DNA of 12,902 nucleotides from an uncultured Bacilli bacterium (GTDB taxonomy: Bacteria > Bacillota_I > Bacilli_A > RF39 > UBA660): contig CANROR010000027.1 of assembly GCA_947632275.1 (NCBI GenBank), positions 1-12,902 on the forward strand, given 5' to 3'. A program made the translations under genes and the position numbers. Shown piece by piece: positions 1-6,538 of the stretch. The notes under the pieces are model-generated. The model did no database searches. It saw nothing but the letters and a program-made list of their open reading frames with translations, and was not told where the DNA came from. Every line of letters begins with the position of its first letter. The stretch's first letter is position 1.

Positions 1-170
1 GTTACCAGTTTTGTGAAAAGTGCTTACTATCTTCTTTAAAGCGGTGGTTTTATTGAATGAAGTTTTTCTTAAGTTAATTATCTTGATAATAATTTTAGAA
101 TTATGTCAAAATAAAAGCACTCCTAATAAGTAGGAGCGCCAAACAATAGTAGGTGCTACTTTCTGGTAAC
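1..170. repeat. 8-bp inverted repeat flanking the terminator region
   Basis: GTTACCAG at 1-8 and CTGGTAAC at 163-170 are perfect reverse complements enclosing about 154 bases, including the proS terminator. Inside each arm, read outside-in, a degenerate second similarity follows: an AAAGT-GC block and then TACTAT. No coding frame is visible within. It could be a small non-autonomous element, a folded RNA, or chance. The left arm sits at the window edge, so it may continue outside. Nothing else was recognised between 1 and 234. Confidence 0.3.
109..139 (-). terminator. Rho-independent terminator of the nusB-proS operon
   Basis: Read on the minus strand, a 9-bp stem (GCGCTCCTA paired with TAGGAGTGC, one G-U pair) closes a 5-base loop and is followed directly by TTTTATTTT. 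It lies about 95 bases downstream of the proS stop, the right place to end the operon. On the plus strand the G-U pair becomes an A-C mismatch and no T tract follows, so the signal is directional. Confidence 0.8.
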
Positions 171-234
171 ATTTACATATTTATTATATACAAGCAATTT
201 AAAATTTTTAGATTAAATTTATTAAAAAGAAAGC

Positions 235-1644
235 TTAATATTGCTTTCCAATATAAACTTTGGTAAAAGCAGGTCTACCACAAACAACACAGGCGCCATC
301 AACTGCTTCATTTTCGATTAAACATCTCGTTTTCATCGTAGTATCATCTTTGATTTTATTTTCACATTCTTCGCTACCACACCAATTAATTTTAATAAAA
401 CCAGGTTTAGTTGCTGCTGTCTTTTTTAACTCTTCGTAATCTTTAACTTCATAAATCATTTGATCACGCCGTTCTTTAGCCCGATTGAACATATCTTGTT
501 GGATTACTTCTAATAATTCCTTTACTTTTGGTAAAACTTTAGCTACTGCAACAGTTATTTTTTCTAAAGTATCTCGGCGTACTAAAGTAACTTTATTTTC
601 TTTTAAATCCCGAGCTCCTAGCTCTATTCTAATAGGATAACCTTTAACCTCGGCTTCGGCGAATTTAAAGCCCGGTGTCTTATTGGAATTATCAACTTTA
701 TAAGTAATATGATTTTCTTTTAATTGTTGTTCTAAATATTTTAAAGGCTCATCAACTTCGCCAATCGGAATAATAATTACTTTCCAAGGCGCAATTTTAG
801 GGGGCAAAACTAAACCATTGTTATCGCTATGGGTCATAATTAAGCCGCCAATCATTCGGGTAGTACAACCCCAACTAGTTTGATATGGCGTTTCTAGCTT
901 ATTATCTTTATTTACAAATTCAATGCCAAAGGCTTTGGCAAAATGTTGACCAAAATAATGACTTGTTCCATTTTGTAAAGCATATCCATCATACATCATC
1001 GCTTCAATAGTATAAGTTTCTTCGGCCCCGGCAAATTTTTCTTTTTCGCTCTTTTTACCCGTGATAACTGGCATCGCTAAATATTCTTCTTGAAAGTTTT
1101 TATAAATATTTAACATTTGTAAAGTTTCGGCTTGGGCTTCTTCTTTCGTAGCATGCATCGTGTGACCTTCTTGCCATAATATTTCTCTACTTCTTAAAAA
1201 AGGTCTAGTTGTTTTTTCCCAACGGACAATCGTACACCATTGATTATATAAAAGCGGTAAATCCCGGTAGGAATGAATAATTTTTTTATAGTGTTCACAA
1301 AATAATACTTCACTCGTTGGGCGCACACACATTCTTTCTTCTAACTTTTCTTTGCCACCATAAGTAACCCAAGCCACTTCGGGCGCAAAACCTTCCACGT
1401 GTTCTTTTTCTACATTCAAAAGAGATTCCGGAATAAACATCGGCATTTGCACATTTTCATGACCAGTTTCTTTAAATTTTTGATCTAAGACATGCACCAT
1501 TTCTTCCCAAATAGCATAACCTAAGGGTCTTATTATCATACTTCCTTTAACCGAAGAATAATCGACCAAATCGGCTTTTTTGCAAACATCGGTATACCAT
1601 TTAGCAAAATCTTGATCGCGATTCGTTATATCTTTTACTTCCAT
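235..1644 (-). CDS. proS: Prolyl-tRNA synthetase, short archaeal/eukaryotic type
   Basis: Cytosolic class II aminoacyl-tRNA synthetase that charges tRNA-Pro with proline. The 469-residue product has the class II core: CVRPTSE near residue 106, motif 2 from R141 (RWEKTTRPFLR...QEGHT), and motif 3 from about R263 (RMIGGLIMTHSDNNG). An anticodon-binding domain spans about 287-395. A C-terminal zinc domain follows with Cys422, Cys427, Cys452 and Cys455, and the chain ends in Tyr469, as in the Thermus/archaeal-type enzymes. The roughly 180-residue editing insertion of the long bacterial form is absent. The start is fixed by GAAGG six bases upstream, inside the end of xseB; only two bases separate the genes. 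It is the last gene of the operon. Family and subtype are near certain. Confidence 0.97.
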   Translation of the reverse strand: MEVKDITNRDQDFAKWYTDVCKKADLVDYSSVKGSMIIRPLGYAIWEEMVHVLDQKFKETGHENVQMPMFIPESLLNVEKEHVEGFAPEVAWVTYGGKEKLEERMCVRPTSEVLFCEHYKKIIHSYRDLPLLYNQWCTIVRWEKTTRPFLRSREILWQEGHTMHATKEEAQAETLQMLNIYKNFQEEYLAMPVITGKKSEKEKFAGAEETYTIEAMMYDGYALQNGTSHYFGQHFAKAFGIEFVNKDNKLETPYQTSWGCTTRMIGGLIMTHSDNNGLVLPPKIAPWKVIIIPIGEVDEPLKYLEQQLKENHITYKVDNSNKTPGFKFAEAEVKGYPIRIELGARDLKENKVTLVRRDTLEKITVAVAKVLPKVKELLEVIQQDMFNRAKERRDQMIYEVKDYEELKKTAATKPGFIKINWCGSEECENKIKDDTTMKTRCLIENEAVDGACVVCGRPAFTKVYIGKQY

Positions 1645-1646
1645 AA

Positions 1647-1868
1647 TTAGCCTTCTTTCTCAGCATCAAATTCTTTTAATTCATTATTTTCCGTCAAAAT
1701 TTCATTTACTTTTTGCGTCGCATTATTTAGTTTTTCGCTACAAAATTTGGCTAGTTGCATGGCTTCGGTGTATTTATTAATAGCCTCATCTAATTCAACC
1801 GTCCCACTTTCTAATTCTTTGACGATTTGTTCTAATTCTGCTAGCGCATTTTCAAAAGATTTTTCCAT
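1647..1868 (-). CDS. xseB: Exodeoxyribonuclease VII small subunit
   Basis: Small subunit of exonuclease VII, the nuclease that degrades single-stranded DNA from both ends to acid-soluble oligonucleotides. The 73-residue product shows the family pattern: FENALAELEQIVKELESG near the N-terminus, then helical residues up to about 60 that pack along the stalk of XseA. Length is normal for the family. It sits nine bases after xseA, and its Shine-Dalgarno sequence contains part of the xseA stop codon, so the two subunits are probably translated in a coupled way. proS follows after two bases. Confidence 0.95.
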   Translation of the reverse strand: MEKSFENALAELEQIVKELESGTVELDEAINKYTEAMQLAKFCSEKLNNATQKVNEILTENNELKEFDAEKEG

Positions 1869-1873
1869 TTGTT

Positions 1874-1879
1874 CCTCCT
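1874..1879 (-). promoter_or_regulatory. xseB ribosome binding site overlapping the xseA stop
   Basis: The consensus AGGAGG lies five bases before the xseB ATG. Its first bases are the last two of the TAG stop of xseA (TAGGAGG). This decides the xseB start and suggests that ribosomes ending xseA re-engage at once, which would balance the subunits. Confidence 0.85.
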
Positions 1880-3146
1880 ATTCTTTTATTTTACTAACGA
1901 CAGCTTCAAATTCACCCTCGTGTAATTTAACATTAACTTTATCTTTTAATTTTATATCTTTACTACTTTTAACTAATTTATCATCTACTTTAACTAACGA
2001 ATAACCTTTTTCTAAAATATTTAAAGGATTAACCAGTTTTAAAGTATTAACTAAAAGCTCATACTTATTTTTTTTCTTATCAAATAAGCTATAAGGATTT
2101 TTTAAAATCGGTGATGCCATAATTTTATCATAAACGATTTTTTTACTAATAATAGTTTTATCCATCGTATTATTTAAATTTTCAATTAAATTACTAAATT
2201 TTTGTAATTTAACTTCGTAAATAGTCATCGGATTTTTTAAAACAAAACTATGGCGGAGATTTCTTAAGGTAATAAATTTCGTATTAATCATACTTTTAAT
2301 ATTTTTATTTAAGCGAATCCGATAATTATCTAAAAGCGTATTTAAATCTAAAATGGTAGGCACGGCCATTTCGGCCGCTCCCGTTGGAGTTGGCGCTCGA
2401 AGGTCGGCCACAAAATCGGCAATGGTCCAATCTATTTCATGCCCGACGGCCGAAATAATTGGGGTTTGGCATTCAAAGATAGCTCGCGCTACTATTTCTT
2501 CATTAAAAGCCCATAAGTCTTCAATCGAACCACCACCCCGGCCCACAATAATCGTATCAACCCCAAATTCATCGGCTTTTTTTATTTGTTCTACGATATT
2601 CGGAGCCGCATCTTTACCTTGAACTAGGCTCGGAAATAAAATGGCCTGACAAATAGGAAATCTTCTTTTAATTGTCGACATAATATCGCGAACGGCCGCC
2701 CCAGTCGAAGCAGTTACGACGCCAATCTTTTCAGGATATTTAGGAATGGGCTTTTTATATTCTTTATTGAATAAACCTTCACTGGCTAATTTTTTCTTTA
2801 ATTTTTCGTATTCAATATAAAGATTACCTAAACCATCGACTTCCATTTTTTCAATGTATATTTGATAACTTCCTTGGGCCGGATAAGCACTAATTCGCCC
2901 TTCCACTAAAACATTCATTCCATCTTCGGGCGTAAAGGTAAGTTTTGCCGCATTTGAGGCAAACATCACCGCATTAATCCGGGAAGAATCATCTTTTAAT
3001 GTAAAATATAAGTGTCCGGTCGTGTGATTTTTAAAATTACTTACTTCCCCTTTTAAATAAATTTTATTTAAAAAAGAATCGCGATCCAATAGACTTTTAA
3101 TATAATTGTTAATTTCACTTATTTTTAAATACTTACTTTCTTCCAT
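1878..3146 (-). CDS. xseA: Exodeoxyribonuclease VII large subunit
   Basis: Catalytic large subunit of exonuclease VII, acting on single-stranded DNA in repair and recombination. The 422-residue product has an N-terminal OB-fold nucleic-acid-binding domain (about 5-105, with LKGEVSNFK and GHLYFTLKD). The Exonuc_VII_L domain follows, with GVVTASTGAAVRDI (142-155), VGRGGGSIEDLWAFN (201-215) and SAVGHEIDWTIADFVADLRAPTPTGAAE (232-259). A helical stalk region for XseB binding follows and the C-terminus is intact; length is typical. The start overlaps the previous gene by 14 bases and is supported by AAGGAG eight bases upstream (3155-3160), located inside that gene. The following stop overlaps the xseB ribosome binding site. 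Confidence 0.97.
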   Translation of the reverse strand: MEESKYLKISEINNYIKSLLDRDSFLNKIYLKGEVSNFKNHTTGHLYFTLKDDSSRINAVMFASNAAKLTFTPEDGMNVLVEGRISAYPAQGSYQIYIEKMEVDGLGNLYIEYEKLKKKLASEGLFNKEYKKPIPKYPEKIGVVTASTGAAVRDIMSTIKRRFPICQAILFPSLVQGKDAAPNIVEQIKKADEFGVDTIIVGRGGGSIEDLWAFNEEIVARAIFECQTPIISAVGHEIDWTIADFVADLRAPTPTGAAEMAVPTILDLNTLLDNYRIRLNKNIKSMINTKFITLRNLRHSFVLKNPMTIYEVKLQKFSNLIENLNNTMDKTIISKKIVYDKIMASPILKNPYSLFDKKKNKYELLVNTLKLVNPLNILEKGYSLVKVDDKLVKSSKDIKLKDKVNVKLHEGEFEAVVSKIKE

Positions 3147-4038
3147 AGTTAAGACTCCTTTTTACTTCGGTAAGTAAATCATAATTTTTTTGATAATCGG
3201 CGAGAATTATATCTTTATCCGGAATATCTAATTTAATTGGCCCTTTTGGCGTCGAGATAGCTTTTTCTTGTTCTAAAGCTAATAGTTGTTTGGCTAAAAA
3301 TTCGGGCGTAAAGAAATTATACATCTTTTCAAAAATTGGATAATATTCTTTATACGGACTAGCAAAAAAATTTAATAAATCTTCTTTAATCAAAGCTAAA
3401 CGTTCATTTTCTAATTCTTGAGGATTTTTTATCTTATCCAAGAACTTACGTTTTTCCCACCACGAATTACCATCCAGAGAAGCCGAAATATTATGGACAA
3501 AATTGGTAAATGCATATTCGTTATCAAAAACGGCTAAATTAAGAGTATTATCCATCTTCAAAATACCGAAATTGCGCGGTAAACGATCCCAAGAACTTAA
3601 GAAAATATCTAAAAAATATAATTTTATAATTTCGGTCATTAAATTAGGCATTTGGGAAGAATATGTCGTCAATGCATACTTTTGATTTAAAAAATCTGCA
3701 ATTTCAGATAGTGAAGATGAAGCGCTTCGCTTCATGCCTAATTCGGCCATTGTTTGAAACTGCCCAAACCGATTTAAATCTTCACTCACAATAAATACTT
3801 CACTTTCATCTAAAGCATTCGGCATAACCAAATAGACTTCGGGACAAATTAAACCTAATTTTTTCGCCAAACTCGTGTAAATTAATTCGTTGGTCGCTAA
3901 AGTAAGGCTTTCTAACTTTTGGCTACTGGCATTAGCATCAAAAGCCATTTTGGCATAAAAGTCTCCAGATGTTAATTCCACTTTAGTAGCTTCCGTAGTC
4001 TTGGCAATTTTATTGATGTCTCCTTTGGTAAAATTCAT
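3133..4038 (-). CDS. Lone HipA-like kinase-fold protein in the nusB-xse operon
   Basis: A 301-residue protein resembling the catalytic part of HipA-type Ser/Thr kinases. Visible are a likely nucleotide-binding Lys30 in SGDFYAKM, a NEL-x-lAKKLGLICPE segment (50-67), a catalytic-loop-like WDRLPRNFGIL (Asp151, Asn156), and a metal-binding-like AVFDNEYAF (Asp172, Asn173). The spacing matches the DRxxxN...DN pattern of HipA_C. The separate HipA N-terminal subdomain is not evident, and no HipB-like DNA-binding antitoxin gene adjoins. The start overlaps the nusB stop as ATGA, and the end overlaps xseA by 14 bases, so it is translated as an operon member. Toxin activity cannot be inferred; a housekeeping or regulatory kinase is equally possible. 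Substrate unknown. Fold assignment is fairly secure, function is not. Confidence 0.72.
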   Translation of the reverse strand: MNFTKGDINKIAKTTEATKVELTSGDFYAKMAFDANASSQKLESLTLATNELIYTSLAKKLGLICPEVYLVMPNALDESEVFIVSEDLNRFGQFQTMAELGMKRSASSSLSEIADFLNQKYALTTYSSQMPNLMTEIIKLYFLDIFLSSWDRLPRNFGILKMDNTLNLAVFDNEYAFTNFVHNISASLDGNSWWEKRKFLDKIKNPQELENERLALIKEDLLNFFASPYKEYYPIFEKMYNFFTPEFLAKQLLALEQEKAISTPKGPIKLDIPDKDIILADYQKNYDLLTEVKRSLNYGRK

Positions 4039-4430
4039 TCTTTAATTATCCTATCTAAAACGGCATTAATAATTTTGCGAACCGCATCATCACAATATTT
4101 TTTGGCTAGTTCTATCGCTTCATTAATAACGACTATCTCAGGGGTATCGGTATATTCTAATTCATAAATAGCCATTCTAAGAATTGCCGCCCCACTTTTA
4201 TCAATACGATCAATAGTCCAATCTTTCATATATTTATTGGCTAAATCATCGATTTTTTCTTGATACGTAATAACTCCAAAAACAATATCTTTTACAAATT
4301 CATTAGCAATGGTTAAATTTTCATTAATCACTTCTTCGACATCATAAGTAACTTTTTGTTCCTTATAGATATCAATTTGATATAAAATAACCATAATTTT
4401 TTCTCTTAATTCACTTCTGGTCATCGTCAT
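4035..4430 (-). CDS. nusB: Transcription antitermination protein NusB
   Basis: NusB joins NusE (ribosomal protein S10) at boxA RNA in the antitermination complex that acts on rRNA operons. The 131-residue product has the family landmarks: RSELREKIMVILYQID at the N-terminus, FVKDIVFGV (45-53), MKDWTIDRIDKSGAAILRMAIYEL (68-91), and VINEAIELAKKY...INAVLDRI near the end. The C-terminal segment reads INAVLD where most homologues have VNGVLD. The first ATG is preferred because GGGAG lies five bases upstream; the second ATG, two codons later, has poorer spacing. It heads the operon. The TGA stop falls exactly where the family ends, which argues for the standard bacterial code. Confidence 0.95.
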   Translation of the reverse strand: MTMTRSELREKIMVILYQIDIYKEQKVTYDVEEVINENLTIANEFVKDIVFGVITYQEKIDDLANKYMKDWTIDRIDKSGAAILRMAIYELEYTDTPEIVVINEAIELAKKYCDDAVRKIINAVLDRIIKE

Positions 4431-4455
4431 TATTGCTCCCTCTTCTCTTATTTAA

Positions 4456-4464
4456 ATTATAGCA
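4456..4464 (-). promoter_or_regulatory. Extended -10 promoter of the nusB operon
   Basis: On the minus strand TGC-TATAAT forms an extended -10 element, about 25 bases before the nusB ATG. The place of a -35 box, 17 bases further up, holds only a T run. The surrounding ATTATTTGCTATAATT recurs upstream of the GH25 gene. No convincing terminator lies between the GH25 stop and this site, so read-through from upstream is possible. Confidence 0.65.
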
Positions 4465-4501
4465 AATAATCATTTCAAAAAAAAGCGCAAGTCATACTTT
4501 A

Positions 4502-5713
4502 TTAATTAAAATTAACATTTTTCTTTAAAACGTCAAAATCAACATCACCATTTATGCCGGCGATTTTTCCAATGTTAGAAAATTGCCACATATCATAATC
4601 ACTATAAGAAGTTTTATTCGTATAATGAGCTAACCAAATATTGGCAAAATCTTGGTCAAACCAAAAGTTTTCTAAATAAAATTTACTACTATAAAGCATG
4701 CCTTGATATCCGGCTTCTTCGACCGTTTTAATAAAGGTTTTCGCCATATTATTTAAATCATAAAAATTCAAATGATAACTATTCCAATTACTCCAATTTT
4801 CCCAGTCAAAACAAATTGGTAAATCTAATTTGGCCCCATCTAAAGTTTTAATTATCCATTTAGCTTCTTCTTGGGCTTCTTTTTCATTCATCGCTTTACT
4901 GTAAAGATAAACTCCGATTTTTAAATTGGCTTCTTGCGCTTTTTTAATATTTTCTAAAAAGTAAGAGTCGATATTAATTTCTTTGCCAATTTCACTCCGA
5001 ATGCCAATGCGCATCATTACAAAGGTAACGCCTGCTTCTTTAACTTGATTAAAATCAATATCACCTTGCCACTTAGAAACGTCAATCCCCATTTCTAATT
5101 CCGCCGTTTGATATTTTTCTTGAGCTTCCGCGAATAAAAGATTAGTTTTTGGAGAGGTACTACTGTCATTATTACTTTTGGGTTCAACAACATTTAACGT
5201 TAAATTATGGGTAGCTTCATTTTCAAAATCATCGGTAATAATATATTTTATTTTATAGTTGCCAACTTTCGCTAAATCATAATCCCCTTCAATTTGACAG
5301 TCTAAATAGCGATCATAGTTATCAGCATAAGTAATTAAATCACATAATTCTTTATCGTAATTTACATTGACGGATTTACTACCACTGCCAAATATTTTGG
5401 GAGCTACGGTATCCGTAACCATGTAATTAAAGCTATAATCATAATCGCGATTTTTATATGTAAATTTTACTTTCGCATTTAATTCGCCCGTCTTGCTTGT
5501 ATCTAGTTTTAAATTAGCAAAAGTAGCATTAGAATCTTCAATTAAATCTTGGAAATTAACTTCATCATAAACATTAATATTCGGAATATCTAAATCAACA
5601 TAAAAATCCTTAGGAAATTGATTTCTTTGGTATACATAATAAGAAAGGCCTAATAAAATTAATAATATAAGGCCTAACAAAATTAAATAGTATTTTTTAA
5701 TAAAATTCTTCAT
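4502..5713 (-). CDS. Membrane-anchored GH25 muramidase with two Ig-like repeats
   Basis: A predicted lysozyme of glycoside hydrolase family 25, cleaving the MurNAc-GlcNAc glycan backbone of peptidoglycan. The 403-residue protein has a short cytoplasmic Lys-rich start and one membrane helix (about 9-28) without a clear cleavage site, so it is probably anchored outside the membrane. Two Ig-like repeats follow (about 38-103 and 104-177; the second ends GDYDLAKVGNYKIKYIITDDFENEA), then a Ser/Asn linker (178-190). The catalytic domain spans about 207-403: GIDVSKWQG (Asp211), FVMMRIGIRS, CFDWENW (Asp303, Glu305) and MWQFS...GDVDFDV, the acidic residues expected for GH25. Cys124 and Cys139 in the second repeat could pair. 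AGGTG seven bases upstream supports the start. It probably acts in wall remodelling rather than defence. Confidence 0.92.
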   Translation of the reverse strand: MKNFIKKYYLILLGLILLILLGLSYYVYQRNQFPKDFYVDLDIPNINVYDEVNFQDLIEDSNATFANLKLDTSKTGELNAKVKFTYKNRDYDYSFNYMVTDTVAPKIFGSGSKSVNVNYDKELCDLITYADNYDRYLDCQIEGDYDLAKVGNYKIKYIITDDFENEATHNLTLNVVEPKSNNDSSTSPKTNLLFAEAQEKYQTAELEMGIDVSKWQGDIDFNQVKEAGVTFVMMRIGIRSEIGKEINIDSYFLENIKKAQEANLKIGVYLYSKAMNEKEAQEEAKWIIKTLDGAKLDLPICFDWENWSNWNSYHLNFYDLNNMAKTFIKTVEEAGYQGMLYSSKFYLENFWFDQDFANIWLAHYTNKTSYSDYDMWQFSNIGKIAGINGDVDFDVLKKNVNFN

Positions 5714-5731
5714 ATTCCTTCACCTATCATA

Positions 5732-5740
5732 ATTATAGCA
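5732..5740 (-). promoter_or_regulatory. Extended -10 promoter of the GH25 gene
   Basis: On the minus strand TGC-TATAAT lies about 19 bases before the GH25 ATG, in a context (ATTATTTGCTATAATT) identical to that before nusB. The -35 region (ATGATA, overlapping the end of the preceding gene) is poor. With an AGGTG ribosome binding site just downstream, the leader would be very short. Confidence 0.6.
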
Positions 5741-5756
5741 AATAATTATTTATTTA

Positions 5757-6428
5757 TCATTTAATTTTGCGAGTTAATTTTAAATCTTTTTCGGATTCGA
5801 TTTTTATTTCATCCAGTGGTGAATTTATTAATTTGCTATTTATAGTATTATAACTTACTACATAGGCATTGATATCACCTTTTAATGTGGCAATTAATTC
5901 TTCTAATTCTTGATTTTTATTATTTAAAATTTCTCTTTGCTTAATTTTTTCTTTTAACCAATTTTCGGATTTTTCTAAAGACCCTTCTTTTAATAAAATA
6001 TCGGCATCAATTAAATCATCCGTCGTCTTTTGAAAATCTTTTACTAAATTTAAACCTGAATAAATAATATAACCGGGAATAAAAATGGTGGCTAAAATGG
6101 CTAAAGCTTGGCTTATAATCAACTCCCACGAAGTAGTTACCGCCAAAAGATAAGTTAGGGAAGGAATGCCAATAAAAGCCAAAATAATGCCAATTAATAA
6201 AGCTAATAAGTCTTTCCCTAACCCATTTTTCTTTAGTATGGTTTTCGTTCTTTTTCGCGGATACTTTAAAATGCTAACATCATAGCTTAAATCTTTTATT
6301 TCTTTATTAGTATCCACCAATTCCTTCTTAATTTTTCTTTTTTCTTCTTCCTTACTTTCTAACATTTCTTGCGATATTTGATAACCTTTTTTTAATTGTT
6401 TTAAAATATTTTCATAATTTTCTGCCAT
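5757..6428 (-). CDS. Uncharacterised coiled-coil/two-helix membrane protein
   Basis: I do not recognise this 223-residue protein. Residues 1-50 are highly charged and heptad-like (KEEEKRKIKKELVDTNKEIKDL). A basic stretch (57-67, PRKRTKTILKK) precedes two hydrophobic helices (about 73-96 and 103-125) separated by a short turn with Pro89. A second charged coiled-coil region follows (about 128-185), then a polar tail ending in basic residues. The positive-inside rule suggests both ends are cytoplasmic, with a membrane hairpin. There is no signal peptide, catalytic motif or cysteine cluster. AGGAG nine bases upstream supports the ATG. It precedes the GH25 gene on the same strand by 43 bases but that gene has its own promoter. 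A scaffold or membrane-shaping role is possible but speculative. Confidence 0.8.
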   Translation of the reverse strand: MAENYENILKQLKKGYQISQEMLESKEEEKRKIKKELVDTNKEIKDLSYDVSILKYPRKRTKTILKKNGLGKDLLALLIGIILAFIGIPSLTYLLAVTTSWELIISQALAILATIFIPGYIIYSGLNLVKDFQKTTDDLIDADILLKEGSLEKSENWLKEKIKQREILNNKNQELEELIATLKGDINAYVVSYNTINSKLINSPLDEIKIESEKDLKLTRKIK

Positions 6429-6458
6429 CTAAAACTTCTCCTTTTAAAAATTAGCATT

Positions 6459-6487
6459 ATTATAGAACTTTTAAGGAAAAATAACAA
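6459..6487 (-). promoter_or_regulatory. Sigma-A-type promoter of the 223-residue membrane protein
   Basis: On the minus strand TTGTTA (6482-6487) and TATAAT (6459-6464) are separated by exactly 17 bases. The -10 box ends about 30 bases before the ATG, with AAAAGGAG between them. It is the clearest promoter in the divergent ftsW intergenic region; no comparably good plus-strand promoter for ftsW was found there. Confidence 0.75.
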
Positions 6488-6538
6488 GACAAATACATAA
6501 TTAATCTGGAATAAAAATAAAATTTAAAGAAGGTAAAT

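Noticed and set aside
104..109. Minus-strand TTGACA just after the proS terminator as a promoter for an off-window gene
   Set aside because: The nearest -10-like hexamer, GATAAT, lies 21 bases away, which is too far. The region is A-T rich enough to give such matches by chance.
1..234. CRISPR/tracrRNA or T-box element
   Set aside because: There is no repeat array and no cas gene nearby. GCGGTGG at about 41-47 only loosely recalls part of a T-box and lacks the conserved AGGGTGG-ACCGCG order on either strand.
2353..2622. Plus-strand open frame of 89 codons inside xseA
   Set aside because: It is antisense to the most conserved part of xseA, has no ribosome binding site, and gives an Ala/Ser/Pro-rich low-complexity product.
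4035..4037. Mycoplasma-type genetic code with UGA as tryptophan
   Set aside because: UGA ends nusB exactly at the expected C-terminus, and the conserved tryptophans in the proteins are read as TGG under the standard bacterial code.
4470..4501. Terminator after the GH25 gene
   Set aside because: A run of eight T follows GCGC on the minus strand, but no stable stem forms upstream of it; pairing is limited to a few weak bases.
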